From the NCBI RefSeq assembly GCF_013927005.1, contig NZ_CP055932.1:4716-68715 (forward strand): 64,000 nucleotides of DNA, written 5' to 3'. The stretch is from Enterobacter sp. RHBSTW-00175. Its GTDB lineage: Bacteria > Pseudomonadota > Gammaproteobacteria > Enterobacterales > Enterobacteriaceae. Position 1 is the first letter of the stretch. Every line of letters begins with the position of its first letter. The notes under the pieces were generated by a model. That model ran no database searches and was not told the DNA's origin. It saw only the letters and a list, made by a program, of their open reading frames with translations. Positions 10,493-21,221 of this stretch are shown piece after piece. Position numbers and translations under genes: made by a program.

Positions 10493-11926
10493 TTAAATAA
10501 TACGCTGATACAACAGGTGGAAAGACTTTGCGGCACTTTGCCAGCTAAAATCCATGCTCATCGCCTGCCGCTGCACGTAACGCCACAGCGAGGGACGCGA
10601 CCACAGGACACTGGCCCGGTGGATAGCATGTAATAACGATTCCGTCTCGCTGTCGGTAAACACAAATCCGGTCGCGAGCCCGTCAACAAGGTTTTCGAGC
10701 GAACAGTCGGCGACGGTATCCGCCAGTCCGCCGGTACGGCGAACCAGCGGTAATGTGCCGTAGCGCAGACCATAAAGCTGGGTCAGACCGCAGGGTTCAA
10801 AACGGCTGGGCACCAGGATGACGTCGGCGCCGCCAATCATCTGATGCGACAGCGCCTCGTCGTAGCCGATCCGGATACTCACCTGCCCGGGGTATTGCGC
10901 CTCGGCGGTCAGAAAACGGGCCTGCAAATCCGGGTCCCCGGATCCCAGCAGCGCCAGCTGCCCTCCCTTAGATATAATTCCCGGCAGCGCGCCAAACAGA
11001 AGATCCAGCCCCTTCTGGCTGGTCAGCCGGCTCACAACGGTGAACAGCAGCGCCCGATCGTCCGCCTTCAGCCCCAGCGACGTCTGCAGCTGCTGCTTGT
11101 TCTTCGCTTTCTCCGCCAGTGAATTCTGGTCGTAAGGCGCTGCCAGCAGCGGATCGCGGCGCGGATCCCAGATATTTTTGTCAACCCCGTTCAGGATCCC
11201 CGACAGTCGCCCTTCCCGCTGACGTTGCCGCAGCAGCTCTTCCAGACCAAACGCGTACTGTGGTTCGGTAATTTCACGGGCATATGTCGGGCTGACGGTG
11301 GTGATATGGTCAGCGAAATAGAGACCCGCCTTAAGGAAGGAGATTTGCCCATTAAACTCCACCCCGTGCATCTGGAAGAACGACCACGGTAACGCGATCT
11401 CCGCCATATGCCGGGCCTGAAACAACCCCTGATAGGCAATGTTGTGCACCGTAAACACCGATTTGGCCGGGTTGCCGCGGGTGGCCAGATAAGCCGGGGT
11501 GAGACCCGCGTGCCAGTCATGGGCGTGGACGATTTCAGGACGCCAGAACGGGTCAAGACCACCGGCAAGCTCGGCCCCGACCCAGCTCAGCAACGCGAAA
11601 CGCAGGACGTTATCAGGATAATCCTGCATCTGCGGGTTATGATAAGGATTACCCGTCCGGTCATAGAGATGCGGGGCATCAATCAGATAGATGCCCACAC
11701 CGTTAAAATGGCCAAACAGCAGCGTCATCCGCCCGGCGAATGTCTCCCTGCTGGCCACCACCTGCGGATCCTGAACCCCGTTGCGGATCGCCGGAAACCC
11801 AGGCAGCAGCACGCGGGTATCCAGCCCCTCGGCAATTTGCGCCGCCGGGAGCGCGCCGGTGACGTCGGCCAGTCCGCCCGTTTTTAACAGCGGGAACATC
11901 TCTGCTCCTACATGTAAAACTTGCAT
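10493..11926 (-). CDS. glgA: Glycogen synthase (ADP-glucose)
   Basis: This 477-residue GT5-family glycosyltransferase adds glucose from ADP-glucose to growing alpha-1,4-glucan chains. The N-terminal KTGGLADV motif (15-22), which binds ADP-glucose, and the C-terminal [29 protein letters not shown] block with the catalytic glutamate region are intact. Length matches E. coli GlgA (477). It lies between glgC and glgP on the same strand. Confidence 0.96.
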   Translation of the reverse strand: MQVLHVGAEMFPLLKTGGLADVTGALPAAQIAEGLDTRVLLPGFPAIRNGVQDPQVVASRETFAGRMTLLFGHFNGVGIYLIDAPHLYDRTGNPYHNPQMQDYPDNVLRFALLSWVGAELAGGLDPFWRPEIVHAHDWHAGLTPAYLATRGNPAKSVFTVHNIAYQGLFQARHMAEIALPWSFFQMHGVEFNGQISFLKAGLYFADHITTVSPTYAREITEPQYAFGLEELLRQRQREGRLSGILNGVDKNIWDPRRDPLLAAPYDQNSLAEKAKNKQQLQTSLGLKADDRALLFTVVSRLTSQKGLDLLFGALPGIISKGGQLALLGSGDPDLQARFLTAEAQYPGQVSIRIGYDEALSHQMIGGADVILVPSRFEPCGLTQLYGLRYGTLPLVRRTGGLADTVADCSLENLVDGLATGFVFTDSETESLLHAIHRASVLWSRPSLWRYVQRQAMSMDFSWQSAAKSFHLLYQRII

Positions 11927-12014
11927 GTATGCTCCTTATTATTCAGCCACAGAGACGACCCGCGACAGGGCAATATTTTCTCTGCCGCCGGACACGCTTT
12001 TTCCGCAAATGGGC

Positions 12015-13298
12015 TCATACCTCAAGTTTGTCCAGCATTTCTTTGGTAACCAGAACGATGCCTTCTTCCGAACGATAAAAGCGTCGCGCATCCTCAACGG
12101 CATTTTCGCCAATCACCGTCCCCTCCGGAATAACGCATCCCCGGTCGATCACGCAGCGTCTTATCCTGCAGGAGCGACCGACCCAGACGCCCGGTAATAA
12201 AACCGACGAATCAATATTACAGAACGAGTTAATCCGAACTCTGGAAAATAGAACCGACTGCACCACCACCGAGCCAGAAATAATACAGCCGCCGGAGACC
12301 AGAGAATTCATGGTCATGCCATGACTGCCGGAACGGTCCTGAACAAATTTGGCGCTGGGCAGCGATTCGACATAGGTACGGATAGGCCAGTTACGGTCAT
12401 AAACGTCCAGCTCTGGCACTACTGAGGCTAAATCCAGATTCGCTTTCCAGTACGCCTCCAGGGTTCCGACATCGCGCCAGTATGGCTCGGCATTATTATC
12501 CGACTGAACGCAGGAGCGCGGGAACGGATGCGCATACGCTTCACCTGCCGCCGTTATCCTGGGAATAATATCTTTGCCAAAATCATGGGTGGAGTGTTCA
12601 TCCCGATCGTCGTCTTCCAGCAGCTGGTAGAGATATTCCGCATCAAACACATAAATGCCCATACTGGCAAGCGAGCGGGTTTCATCGCCAGGAATGGTGG
12701 GCGGATTAGCCGGTTTTTCAACAAATTCAATGATTTTGTCATTCTCATCCACGGCCATGACGCCAAAAGCGCTTGCCTCTTCAACCGGGACCGGCAGGCA
12801 GGCCACGGTACAGCGCGCCCCTTTTTCAACGTGATCGAGCAGCATCCGCGAATAATCTTGTTTATAGATATGGTCCCCGGCCAGAATAACGACATATTCC
12901 GCATCATAGCGGCGGATAATATCCAGATTCTGGGTCACGGCATCCGCCGTCCCCCGATACCAGTTCTCACCATGCACCCGCTGCTGCGCCGGTAATAAAT
13001 CCACGAACTCATTCATTTCTTCGTTAAAGAATGCCCAGCCGCGTTGAATATGCTGCACCAGTGAATGGGACTGATATTGTGTAATGACCCCGATACGTCT
13101 TATTCCGGAGTTAATACAATTCGATAAAGCAAAATCAATAATTCTGAATTTACCGCCGAAATGCACCGCAGGTTTTGCGCGAATAGTGGTCAGGTCTTTT
13201 AATCGTGTGCCACGTCCGCCGGCGAGGATCAGGGCCACGGATTTAAGCGGTAACTGGCGCGACAGCATTAAGTTGTCAGTATATTCAAGTTTACTCAT
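12015..13298 (-). CDS. glgC: Glucose-1-phosphate adenylyltransferase (ADP-glucose pyrophosphorylase)
   Basis: This 427-residue enzyme makes ADP-glucose from ATP and glucose 1-phosphate, the committed step of glycogen synthesis. The nucleotide-binding signature [15 protein letters not shown] and the allosteric-site region [19 protein letters not shown] are present, as is the C-terminal left-handed beta-helix repeat region. It is 4 residues shorter than the E. coli enzyme at the C-terminus. It follows glgB with a gap of about 130 bp and precedes glgA by about 90 bp. Confidence 0.96.
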   Translation of the reverse strand: MSKLEYTDNLMLSRQLPLKSVALILAGGRGTRLKDLTTIRAKPAVHFGGKFRIIDFALSNCINSGIRRIGVITQYQSHSLVQHIQRGWAFFNEEMNEFVDLLPAQQRVHGENWYRGTADAVTQNLDIIRRYDAEYVVILAGDHIYKQDYSRMLLDHVEKGARCTVACLPVPVEEASAFGVMAVDENDKIIEFVEKPANPPTIPGDETRSLASMGIYVFDAEYLYQLLEDDDRDEHSTHDFGKDIIPRITAAGEAYAHPFPRSCVQSDNNAEPYWRDVGTLEAYWKANLDLASVVPELDVYDRNWPIRTYVESLPSAKFVQDRSGSHGMTMNSLVSGGCIISGSVVVQSVLFSRVRINSFCNIDSSVLLPGVWVGRSCRIRRCVIDRGCVIPEGTVIGENAVEDARRFYRSEEGIVLVTKEMLDKLEV

Positions 13299-13427
13299 AA
13301 TAATGTCCTGCTATTAAATAAAAGCCATAAAAGAAAATAATGAAGAAAAAGCCTCACTCTTCTGCAAAATAATTCAGAAGTGATCACCTCCGGTAATAAG
13401 TCAGCTGCAATAAATCAGCTGCGCGTT

Positions 13428-15620
13428 TTATTGCCCTGCAGATTCCCGTACCAGCCAGATTGTCGCCAGCGGCGGCAGAGTCACCGACAGCGAATGCTCC
13501 CGACCGTGGCTGGCGATCGCCTCGCTTGCCACGCAGCCGCCGTTGCCGGTGTTGCTCCCGTGGTAGTGCATCGAGTCGGTGTTCAGCTCTTCACGCCAGC
13601 GCCCCGGCTGGTTAATCCCGAAGCGATAGCCGTGACGCGGTACTGGCGTGAAGTTGCTCGCCACGATTATCTCGTTCCCGGCTTTATCGCGACGGACAAA
13701 GATAAACACCGACCGTTCATGGTCATCCACAACAAGCCATTCAAAGCCGTAGGGGTCAAAATCCAGTTCGTGCAGTGCCTTATGGTGGCGATAGGTATGG
13801 TTCAGATCGCGCACCAGACGCTGCACCCCGTGATGCCAGTTGTCGCCCCCTTCCAGCAGATGCCAGTCGAGGCTGGCGTCGTGGTTCCACTCCCGCCCCT
13901 GGGCAAACTCGTTGCCCATAAACAGCAGCTTTTTACCGGGGAAGGCAAACAGCCAGCCGTAGTAGGCGCGCAGGTTGGCGAACTTCTGCCAGGCATCGCC
14001 AGGCATCCGGTCAAGAATCGATTTTTTGCCGTGAACCACTTCATCGTGTGACAGCGGCAACACGAAGTTTTCGGTGTAGTTGTAGAGCATCCCGAAGGTC
14101 ATCTTGTCGTGATGATAACGACGATAGATGGGATCGAGCTGCATATAGTCGAGGGTGTCATGCATCCAGCCGAGGTTCCATTTGAACCAGAAGCCAAGAC
14201 CGCCCGTCGAAGACGGTCGTGTAACCCCGGCGAAGTCGGTGGACTCCTCCGCCATCGTGACCGCTCCCGGCGTCTGCTCACCGAGCACACGGTTGGTATT
14301 GCGCAGAAATTCAATCGCTTCGAGGTTTTCCCGGCCGCCGTACTCATTGGGCACCCACTCCCCCTCTTTGCGGCTGTAGTCGCGGTAGATCATTGACGCA
14401 ACCGCATCCACGCGCAGGGCGTCGATCCCGAAGCGTTCAATCCAGTACAGCGCGTTCCCGACCAGAAAGTTGCTGACTTCACGGCGACCGTAGTTGTAGA
14501 TCAGCGTATTCCAGTCCTGGTGATAACCTTCTCGCGGGTCGCTGTGTTCATACAACGCGGTGCCGTCGAACGATGCCAGCGCAAAGTCATCCGACGGGAA
14601 GTGGCCCGGCACCCAGTCGAGGATCACGTTCAGACCCGCGGCATGGGCAGCATTCAGGAAGTAGCGGAAGTCTTCACGGGTACCAAAACGGCGGGTCGGC
14701 GCGTACAGCCCGGTGGGCTGATAGCCCCAGCTGCCGTCGAACGGATGTTCGTTTACCGGCAGCAGCTCCAGATGGGTGAAGCCCATCCACTTCGCGTAAG
14801 GCACCAGCTGGTCCGCCAGCTCGCGGTAGCTGAGCCAGAAATGGTTATCGGCGTGGCGGCGCCACGAGCCAAGGTGCACTTCATAAATCGAAATCGGTGC
14901 ATCAAACTGGTTGGCCTGCTGACGGGACTGTGGCTGTTCGACCTTTTCCGGCATGCCGCAGATAAGCGACGCGCTTTCCGGGCGCATCTGTGCCTCAAAG
15001 GCATACGGGTCGGATTTCACCCGCAGGTGGCCGTGGGCGTCAATCAGCTCGAACTTATACAGCTGGCCGTTATGCGCGCCGGGGACAAACAGCTCCCAGA
15101 TGCCGGACTCTTTGCGCAGACGCATCGGGTGGCGGCGGCCGTCCCAGTAGTTGAACTGTCCGACCACCGACACACGACGGGCGTTCGGCGCCCAGACGGA
15201 AAAACGCGTCCCGGTGACGCCGTCCATGGTGTCGGCATGGGCTCCCAGCGTCTCGTAGGGCCGCAGATGAGTCCCTTCAGCGAGCAGCCAGGCATCAAGC
15301 TCCTGCAGCAGCGGGCCAAAGCGATAGGGGTCGTCAATCAGGTTTTGCTGACCGTGCCAGGTGACGGCCAGCTGGTAACGAAAAGGATTTTTCCGGCGCG
15401 GCAGAACGCCGCTAAAGAACCCGCGTGTGTCGAGGCATTCGAGTTTACCGACTTTGCGCCCGGTTTTCGGTTCAATCACCCATACATCGGTGGCATCGGG
15501 TAATAATGCGCGCACTTCCAGACCCGCATCGGTTGAGTGCATGCCAAGCACGGAAAATGGATCGGAACAATGACCTGCGAGAAGTGCGGAGATCGCACTT
15601 TTTTCATTATAATCAGACAT
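13428..15620 (-). CDS. glgB: 1,4-alpha-glucan branching enzyme
   Basis: This 730-residue GH13 enzyme introduces alpha-1,6 branches. It has an N-terminal carbohydrate-binding region, the catalytic barrel with [13 protein letters not shown] (nucleophile Asp), AEESTDF (acid/base Glu) and [12 protein letters not shown], and a C-terminal beta domain. I chose the ATG at 15620 (MSDYNEK) by alignment with E. coli GlgB (728); an upstream in-frame GTG adds three residues. It is the first gene of the cluster, so the main promoter should lie in 15621-15960. There is no glgX (debranching) gene in the window. Confidence 0.96.
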   Translation of the reverse strand: MSDYNEKSAISALLAGHCSDPFSVLGMHSTDAGLEVRALLPDATDVWVIEPKTGRKVGKLECLDTRGFFSGVLPRRKNPFRYQLAVTWHGQQNLIDDPYRFGPLLQELDAWLLAEGTHLRPYETLGAHADTMDGVTGTRFSVWAPNARRVSVVGQFNYWDGRRHPMRLRKESGIWELFVPGAHNGQLYKFELIDAHGHLRVKSDPYAFEAQMRPESASLICGMPEKVEQPQSRQQANQFDAPISIYEVHLGSWRRHADNHFWLSYRELADQLVPYAKWMGFTHLELLPVNEHPFDGSWGYQPTGLYAPTRRFGTREDFRYFLNAAHAAGLNVILDWVPGHFPSDDFALASFDGTALYEHSDPREGYHQDWNTLIYNYGRREVSNFLVGNALYWIERFGIDALRVDAVASMIYRDYSRKEGEWVPNEYGGRENLEAIEFLRNTNRVLGEQTPGAVTMAEESTDFAGVTRPSSTGGLGFWFKWNLGWMHDTLDYMQLDPIYRRYHHDKMTFGMLYNYTENFVLPLSHDEVVHGKKSILDRMPGDAWQKFANLRAYYGWLFAFPGKKLLFMGNEFAQGREWNHDASLDWHLLEGGDNWHHGVQRLVRDLNHTYRHHKALHELDFDPYGFEWLVVDDHERSVFIFVRRDKAGNEIIVASNFTPVPRHGYRFGINQPGRWREELNTDSMHYHGSNTGNGGCVASEAIASHGREHSLSVTLPPLATIWLVRESAGQ

Positions 15621-15960
15621 GGCAGTCACCCTACTATCATCCTGCGGAAAGAATTAAAACGCCTCTTCCTGCTTTATTGATCCGGTAATATTCCGCTGCA
15701 TGCTACGCATCGAAATATCAACACGTTATTCCAGAGCCTTAAGACATGTCGGTTGTCCACAAATAGAGAGTGATTAACCTCCTGAGAAGTGAGTTAAATG
15801 CGCTGTACGACTTCTGTATTATCTGTCTTCAGAATAATTACTCCTGATTTTCTTTCTGTGAGTAAACACTCATTTCTATATTAATGGGGAAACTAATTTT
15901 TATTTCGTCACGAATGATGAGTTTCCTTCTGCTGAATTCGTCAGATCGTATATAAAAAAA
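15621..15960. other. Upstream region of the glycogen cluster
   Basis: This 340-bp stretch has no convincing gene. It is AT-rich towards the right and ends directly at the IS903 left repeat. It must hold whatever promoter drives glgB, but I could not pick out a convincing -35/-10 pair. IS903 may have removed part of the original upstream region, since no target duplication flanks it. Confidence 0.5.
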
Positions 15961-17017
15961 GGCTTTGTTGAATAAATCGAACTTTTGCTGAGTTGAAGGA
16001 TCAGATCACGTATCTTCCCGACAACGCAGACCGTTCCGTGGCAAAGCAAAAGTTCAAAATCACCAACTGGCCCACCTACAATAAAGCCCTCATCAACCGT
16101 GGCTCCATAACTTTCTGGCTGGATGATGAAGCTATTCAGGCCTGGTATGAGTCAGCAACACCTTCTTCACGAGGCAGACCTCAGCGCTATTCTGACCTTG
16201 CCATCACGACTGTGCTGGTCATTAAACGCGTATTCAGGCTGACCCTGCGCGCTGCGCAGGGCTTTATTGATTCCATTTTTTCTCTGATGAACGTTCCGCT
16301 ACGCTGCCCGGATTACAGCTGTGTCAGCAGGCGGGCAAAGTCGGTTAATGTCAGTTTCAAAACGCCCACCCGGGGTGAAATCGCACACCTGGTAATTGAT
16401 TCCACCGGGCTGAAGGTCTTCGGTGAAGGCGAGTGGAAAGTCAAAAAGCATGGCCAGGAACGCCGCCGTATCTGGCGTAAGCTGCATCTCGCCGTTGACA
16501 GTAAAACACATGAAATCATCTGCGCTGACCTGTCGCTGAACAATGTGACGGACTCAGAAGCCTTCCCGGGTCTTATCCGGCAGACTCACAGAAAAATCAG
16601 GGCAGCATCGGCAGACGGCGCTTACGACACCCGGCTCTGTCACGATGAACTGCGGCGTAAGAAAATCAGCGCGCTTATCCCACCCCGAAAAGGTGCGGGT
16701 TACTGGCCCGGTGAATATGCAGACCGTAACCGTGCAGTGGCTAATCAGCGAATGACCGGGAGTAATGCGCGGTGGAAATGGACAACAGATTACAACCGTC
16801 GCTCGATAGCGGAAACGGCGATGTACCGGGTAAAACAGCTGTTCGGGGGTTCACTGACGCTGCGTGACTACGATGGTCAGGTTGCGGAGGCTATGGCCCT
16901 GGTACGAGCGCTGAACAAAATGACGAAAGCAGGTATGCCTGAAAGCGTGCGTATTGCCTGAAAACACAACCCGCTACGGGGGAGACTTACCCGAAATCTG
17001 ATTTATTCAACAAAGCC
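15961..17017 (+). mobile_element. IS903 (IS5 family), complete
   Basis: The element is exactly 1057 bp with perfect 18-bp inverted repeats (GGCTTTGTTGAATAAATC) at 15961-15978 and 17000-17017, the size and ends of IS903. The 9-bp flanks differ (ATAAAAAAA on the left, CTTACTCAT on the right). The usual 9-bp target duplication is therefore absent, which points to a deletion or recombination event after insertion. Confidence 0.93.
15993..16961 (+). CDS. IS903 transposase (IS5 family)
   Basis: This DDE transposase of 322 residues is read here from a TTG codon; a shorter start inside the same frame is possible, since IS903 transposase is usually given as 307 residues. The catalytic blocks HLVIDSTGLKVFG, SADGAYDTRLCH and the C-terminal YNRRSIAETAMYRVKQLFG are present. 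It is intact. Confidence 0.9.
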   Translation: MKDQITYLPDNADRSVAKQKFKITNWPTYNKALINRGSITFWLDDEAIQAWYESATPSSRGRPQRYSDLAITTVLVIKRVFRLTLRAAQGFIDSIFSLMNVPLRCPDYSCVSRRAKSVNVSFKTPTRGEIAHLVIDSTGLKVFGEGEWKVKKHGQERRRIWRKLHLAVDSKTHEIICADLSLNNVTDSEAFPGLIRQTHRKIRAASADGAYDTRLCHDELRRKKISALIPPRKGAGYWPGEYADRNRAVANQRMTGSNARWKWTTDYNRRSIAETAMYRVKQLFGGSLTLRDYDGQVAEAMALVRALNKMTKAGMPESVRIA

Positions 17018-17411
17018 CTTACTCATTCGACTTCGTGTTATACATACCAGTATTTATAACAGTTTTAATCATCTAAATAGTCTTTTCAAGTATAGAACGT
17101 TATATTGAACATCAAACAGTTATTAAGGCTGGGATTGACTAAAGCGTTTTCTTTTCAAATACAATATGACGGTGTGGCTTTACAACAATACAACTGATGC
17201 ATGAGCCATCTCTTTGAGTGGATCAATAGCCCGGCTCTGCATCAGTTGGAACAAGCCGAATGGAGGTTGCCAATTTTCACGACTTATTCAATCACCGTAA
17301 TTACTCTCCACAATAAAACTAGGCCTGTAGCCGAAGATTTTGATGATGAGCTTGAACTGTCACAGAGCCGGTGGTACCGAACACTTCAAACGTATGAACG
17401 TAGGCGGGACG
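17018..17411. other. Intergenic stretch between IS903 and the defence operon
   Basis: This AT-rich stretch of nearly 400 bp lies downstream of the four-gene operon, which is transcribed towards it. A plus-strand frame of 88 codons (17201-17467) overlaps the end of the last operon gene and shows no recognisable motif; I do not call it. No clear intrinsic terminator was seen. Confidence 0.4.
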
Positions 17412-18323
17412 TTAGCTTATTGATAGTTCGTAGGAGTAAATCTCACCAATTCCAATTGTACGGTTGATGGATTTTATAGGATAGTCATATATTGCTCCCA
17501 ATTGTTTTTCAACGCTATTATTTGGATGATTGTTAATTAAGAAAACGCAGATACCGATAGCCGTAGGCTTTGTACCTAAGGATGTCAGCACCAGTCTTGG
17601 GTTTTCTGCATATATATCTAATAAGGTCTGATATACGGCGTAAGGGTTTGCACCAGGACAGGTTCTTAGATCTGTCTCCATGCTGTCGAAATGTAATAAA
17701 TGCTTTCTGAGTGATTTGTTCTCCCAGCCTGGGATATAAGCTGGGACTGATATACAAGCCAGTAATTTATTGAAGCTTGCCCCATCATCATTACTTAAAA
17801 TCTGGCCTAGACGAGAGTTTTCAAATCCTAAGAATGAAACCAGGCTGGTTTTTTGTAAGCCAGATGTGATTGTATTCAGTGAAAATACGGGAAGAGAAGA
17901 AAATGGCTGTCGGCCATCGCTTAATTGATACTCCTCATCCCCGCCCTCAGTCGAAGGCGACTTACTGTATTCTTTCGGTTCAATGTAGAGAACAGTAAAT
18001 GATTCTATACCTTCAATCATATTAATGGAGTAAAAAAGATACAATATTTCAGGGAAATCAAGAGAAGTAGAGTCTATTATTACTTTTTTAGGCGACATAG
18101 AGATTAATGCATCCTTCAATGCTAACAATTTGTATTTATTACCATTGAGTTTTAATGCATATTCATCTTTTACATATTTAACCTGAAATGCATTGCTTGC
18201 GTTTACTTTTTTTATCGCCAGGCCAGTTCTCTCATCTAACTCTTCACCATAGAAAAAAATGTCATGATGGCGATTAGTAAAATCTAAGTTGTTGTGAGTT
18301 CTGATACGTTTGAATTTTATCAT
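17412..18323 (-). CDS. Unknown protein, last gene of the putative defence operon
   Basis: This 303-residue protein has no family that I can name. It has alternating strand/helix stretches (VIIDSTSLDFPEILYLFY, ESFTVLYIEPKEY), then FLGFENSRLGQIL near the middle, a PAYIPGWENKSLRKHL segment and a C-terminal LTSLGTKPTAIGICVFLINN. The spacing of short hydrophobic strands suggests a Rossmann-like alpha/beta fold. No signal peptide or membrane helix is visible. Its start overlaps the ATPase stop by 4 bp (ATGA), so the two are translationally coupled. It may be the effector or a partner of the ATPase; that is inference. Confidence 0.7.
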   Translation of the reverse strand: MIKFKRIRTHNNLDFTNRHHDIFFYGEELDERTGLAIKKVNASNAFQVKYVKDEYALKLNGNKYKLLALKDALISMSPKKVIIDSTSLDFPEILYLFYSINMIEGIESFTVLYIEPKEYSKSPSTEGGDEEYQLSDGRQPFSSLPVFSLNTITSGLQKTSLVSFLGFENSRLGQILSNDDGASFNKLLACISVPAYIPGWENKSLRKHLLHFDSMETDLRTCPGANPYAVYQTLLDIYAENPRLVLTSLGTKPTAIGICVFLINNHPNNSVEKQLGAIYDYPIKSINRTIGIGEIYSYELSIS

Positions 18324-20317
18324 AACAGGCCCAACTGGTATGATGTGACTGAACTAGAAACATCAAAAGATGAGTCATCGATATCCCACCGGGCTCCATA
18401 TTTCTTTAACAAGGATGAAAAATCTTCATCACTACCTACAAAAATGGTTTCAACCTCACCTTTGCTAAATTTTATTTTTTTCTTTTTTCTGTGGCTTATT
18501 CCAAAATATGGTGCAAGAACTGGATGTAAGACGTAATCATTGAGTTCCAGGTTGTCAGTTGATTTACTCTTCGTTCCTTTCTGTTCAATCAGCACGGACC
18601 ACACCAATGATTCATTTAGGATTTCCTTAACATTATAAGCAAGAAGATTTATATCAGTTAAATCTAAAGTGAAATGGTTTACTTCTGATTCGCTCTGAGA
18701 ACGTCGAGATTGGCAATAGTTGAAAATCGCACCAAGTCTTTTAGCCACTCTTTTTAGATGCATTCCATGAGCACCAAAATCTCCTATTTTTTCAATTTCG
18801 AGTTCACTCGTCTTCAGGGTGGCCTCTAATTGAGCTTCGATTGTCATGGATGGTATCGTTTTTGGCGGCAGTGGAGACGTGATATTTGTTTTTGTTACCG
18901 ACTGGTGACATAACTCCAGAAAATGTCTGATGTTCCCTCTTGATAAATATACAAACTGTTTATAGCCAGCGTACAGTGGGCAGATTCTGGTTGGTAATTT
19001 ATTATAAAGATAGAGAATTACACCGACGAGATTGTTAGGTATCCATGATTTATATTTTGTTGTATGTCCTGCTTTATATTGCAAATATTGTTCTAACACC
19101 TCGTCTGGGCTAATACTTTTCCTATTCAGCAATGCACCATTTATCAGGCTTGCCTCAGGAAATTTATCATCTATAAAATATTGAACTTGCAATTTTGACT
19201 TTGATTTAGACAAACCGGTTTCAATCATTGAATGTAATTTTTTAGTTAATGCGTCATCACTGAATATTTCATGTGATATCTCTTTTGTCGATTTTTCAGG
19301 AAGAAACTTACTGGCCAGATTTTTAATTGAATCCTGATACTCCTTCGTTTGTCTGTGCGGGATTTGATGTTCTGACGTAAATATGGAACGGAGTTTTTCA
19401 TGATCAGTGTTTTCTATATAATCTGAAAAGCGCAGGGCTAATATCTCACCAGCAAATGTATCAAAGTCATTGAGATACAGTTCTTCTAAGTCTATATATC
19501 TGAAATCATGCTGCTCAACAATGCTTTCGTTGCCTAACGTTTTATGTGAAATATTAGCATTTTTCTTATAGGCAACACTGAACAGTAACGGCATGGATCC
19601 GTGCTTCATTAAAGTATTGATTATTGCCTGCTGGTCTGATGTCAAGTTCTCGAACTCGTCAATGTAAACTTGAAAATTAGGCTTTATAATGCATCCAGTT
19701 ATTGCATGTAGTTTGCTAATGATATTCTGTAATGAAAATTTTGTATCAAGAGAAAACGGTGGTGTTTCAGTAACTGGGGCATTTATCCAATTGCAAAGAG
19801 TAAACAGTCTTTCATGTAAAAGATCGCTAACATCAACAAGTTTCGCATTTTTATCAATGCCCAAACCTTCAGAAATTGTATCTGGCAATTTCAGATTATT
19901 AATCTTCTCTTTCAACGAAAAAACAGGAGATTTTTCGGACAATAAATTATTGGTTAGTTTAACAAACTCAATAATCAGCGATAGACTCATGTACGTTTTG
20001 AAAGCTGTTGACCAAAATTTTCCGAGCCAAGCTTCGGTTAATAACTGGCTAAAGGATGTATCCGGGCGCCAATATATACCCAGATTGGAAAGATCCTCAA
20101 TACCAATCGTATCTTTATTCACACTTAGAGCTGTCTGGTGGCAATGATACTTTAAGAACATCGTTTTTCCATATCCTCTCCCCCCAATAACTATACTTGC
20201 TTTTGTCGTTTTTTTTAGATTTACATCTTCGTACCCTAAGGGAAGAACATATTTACCATAGAGATCATCAGGTAATTCTTCGGCACGGTTTTTCGAAAAA
20301 ATCTCGTTAAATTTCAT
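18320..20317 (-). CDS. P-loop ATPase, ORC/Cdc6-like AAA+
   Basis: This 665-residue cytoplasmic ATPase has Walker A GGRGYGKT at 45-52 and Walker B FQVYIDEFENL at about 215-225, where DE are the catalytic acids. It is followed by PLLFSVAYKK, a plausible sensor 1 strand. Around residue 470 it has LSRGNIRHFLELCHQ, resembling the sensor 2 region of Orc/Cdc6-type ATPases. The rest looks like helical and winged-helix material. It starts 3 bp after the phosphoribosyltransferase-like gene. Such ATPases are known as regulatory or sensor parts of bacterial conflict systems; the role here is inferred from context. Confidence 0.75.
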   Translation of the reverse strand: MKFNEIFSKNRAEELPDDLYGKYVLPLGYEDVNLKKTTKASIVIGGRGYGKTMFLKYHCHQTALSVNKDTIGIEDLSNLGIYWRPDTSFSQLLTEAWLGKFWSTAFKTYMSLSLIIEFVKLTNNLLSEKSPVFSLKEKINNLKLPDTISEGLGIDKNAKLVDVSDLLHERLFTLCNWINAPVTETPPFSLDTKFSLQNIISKLHAITGCIIKPNFQVYIDEFENLTSDQQAIINTLMKHGSMPLLFSVAYKKNANISHKTLGNESIVEQHDFRYIDLEELYLNDFDTFAGEILALRFSDYIENTDHEKLRSIFTSEHQIPHRQTKEYQDSIKNLASKFLPEKSTKEISHEIFSDDALTKKLHSMIETGLSKSKSKLQVQYFIDDKFPEASLINGALLNRKSISPDEVLEQYLQYKAGHTTKYKSWIPNNLVGVILYLYNKLPTRICPLYAGYKQFVYLSRGNIRHFLELCHQSVTKTNITSPLPPKTIPSMTIEAQLEATLKTSELEIEKIGDFGAHGMHLKRVAKRLGAIFNYCQSRRSQSESEVNHFTLDLTDINLLAYNVKEILNESLVWSVLIEQKGTKSKSTDNLELNDYVLHPVLAPYFGISHRKKKKIKFSKGEVETIFVGSDEDFSSLLKKYGARWDIDDSSFDVSSSVTSYQLGLL

Positions 20318-20320
20318 ATT

Positions 20321-21214
20321 TTACCTTTTGAATAACCTATTCCATCCTTCATTTTCAAACCAGAGGAATGAAAGATTATTATTTGGAGTTGAGTTTGCCA
20401 AGACATAACTAAGCCCCAAATTACCGAACCCTAATGGATTGCTTATTGAGTTCTTATTACATATATCAATGTACAATCTTAAGAAATCATTATGTGTATA
20501 GAAATATTCTCTATTTATTCTCCTGTTGGATGCTCTAAAGAAACTATGATTTTCATCCAAGTACTCAACAGGCCTAATAATTAGGTTTTTATATTTAGAT
20601 TGTATCCTTATTGTTGAATCGCGTAGAGCCGCAAATGGAATGAATATTATTTTCTTTCCAAGTTCATCAAGATTTGTTTCTTTCATGAAAGTGTCAATTT
20701 GAGTGCCAGAACCAAGCATATCATCAAAAAAAACTATCGCTTTGATTCTTGGTGGCAATTTTTCTATATTTTCAACTTTTACCCCTAAGTTTTTATCGAA
20801 AAAATCTCTTTGTAGGAATGTGTGTATTACATCACCACTTTTAGTGACTTTACTATCCACATTATTTATTACGGACGTTCGAAACGGAAGATTCCTTGCA
20901 TGTTTTGGCGAGTTGATGTCATTCATCCATTTTTCAATATCCTCAATATGGTAAATATCTAACTCCTCTAAGATCTGTGGGAGAATAATTGAGAATATAT
21001 TATAGCCCATAGATGTAACAGTTTCTCTGTTACGATATATCAACTCGCTTAACACAGAGGCTGCAAGATATTTTTCCTTTTCATCCTTGAAATTATCTAA
21101 CCAGCGTTGCAGTACTGATACTTTTACATTATCCCAGTAACCAATCTTGATTAATTTTTTGGATTGTTCAATAATCGCTTCAGTATCTCTTGCTGTAATA
21201 TGATCTATTTTCAT
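20321..21214 (-). CDS. Phosphoribosyltransferase-like protein (PRTase-CE type)
   Basis: This 297-residue protein carries a phosphoribosyltransferase-type PRPP loop, VFFDDMLGSGTQ, at 161-172: hydrophobic strand, two acids, then the GSGT loop. An IIFIPFAAL strand follows. The N-terminal 100 residues are helical and unlike purine-salvage enzymes. No salvage or biosynthetic gene is nearby. Phosphoribosyltransferase domains associated with ORC-like ATPases have been proposed as conflict effectors (PRTase-CE), and this fits. It lies 7 bp after the methyltransferase gene. Confidence 0.72.
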   Translation of the reverse strand: MKIDHITARDTEAIIEQSKKLIKIGYWDNVKVSVLQRWLDNFKDEKEKYLAASVLSELIYRNRETVTSMGYNIFSIILPQILEELDIYHIEDIEKWMNDINSPKHARNLPFRTSVINNVDSKVTKSGDVIHTFLQRDFFDKNLGVKVENIEKLPPRIKAIVFFDDMLGSGTQIDTFMKETNLDELGKKIIFIPFAALRDSTIRIQSKYKNLIIRPVEYLDENHSFFRASNRRINREYFYTHNDFLRLYIDICNKNSISNPLGFGNLGLSYVLANSTPNNNLSFLWFENEGWNRLFKR

Positions 21215-21221
21215 GATGTTA

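Noticed and set aside
17201..17467. Plus-strand frame of 88 codons next to the defence operon
   Set aside because: It overlaps the end of the last operon gene, has no recognisable motif and no clear ribosome binding site.
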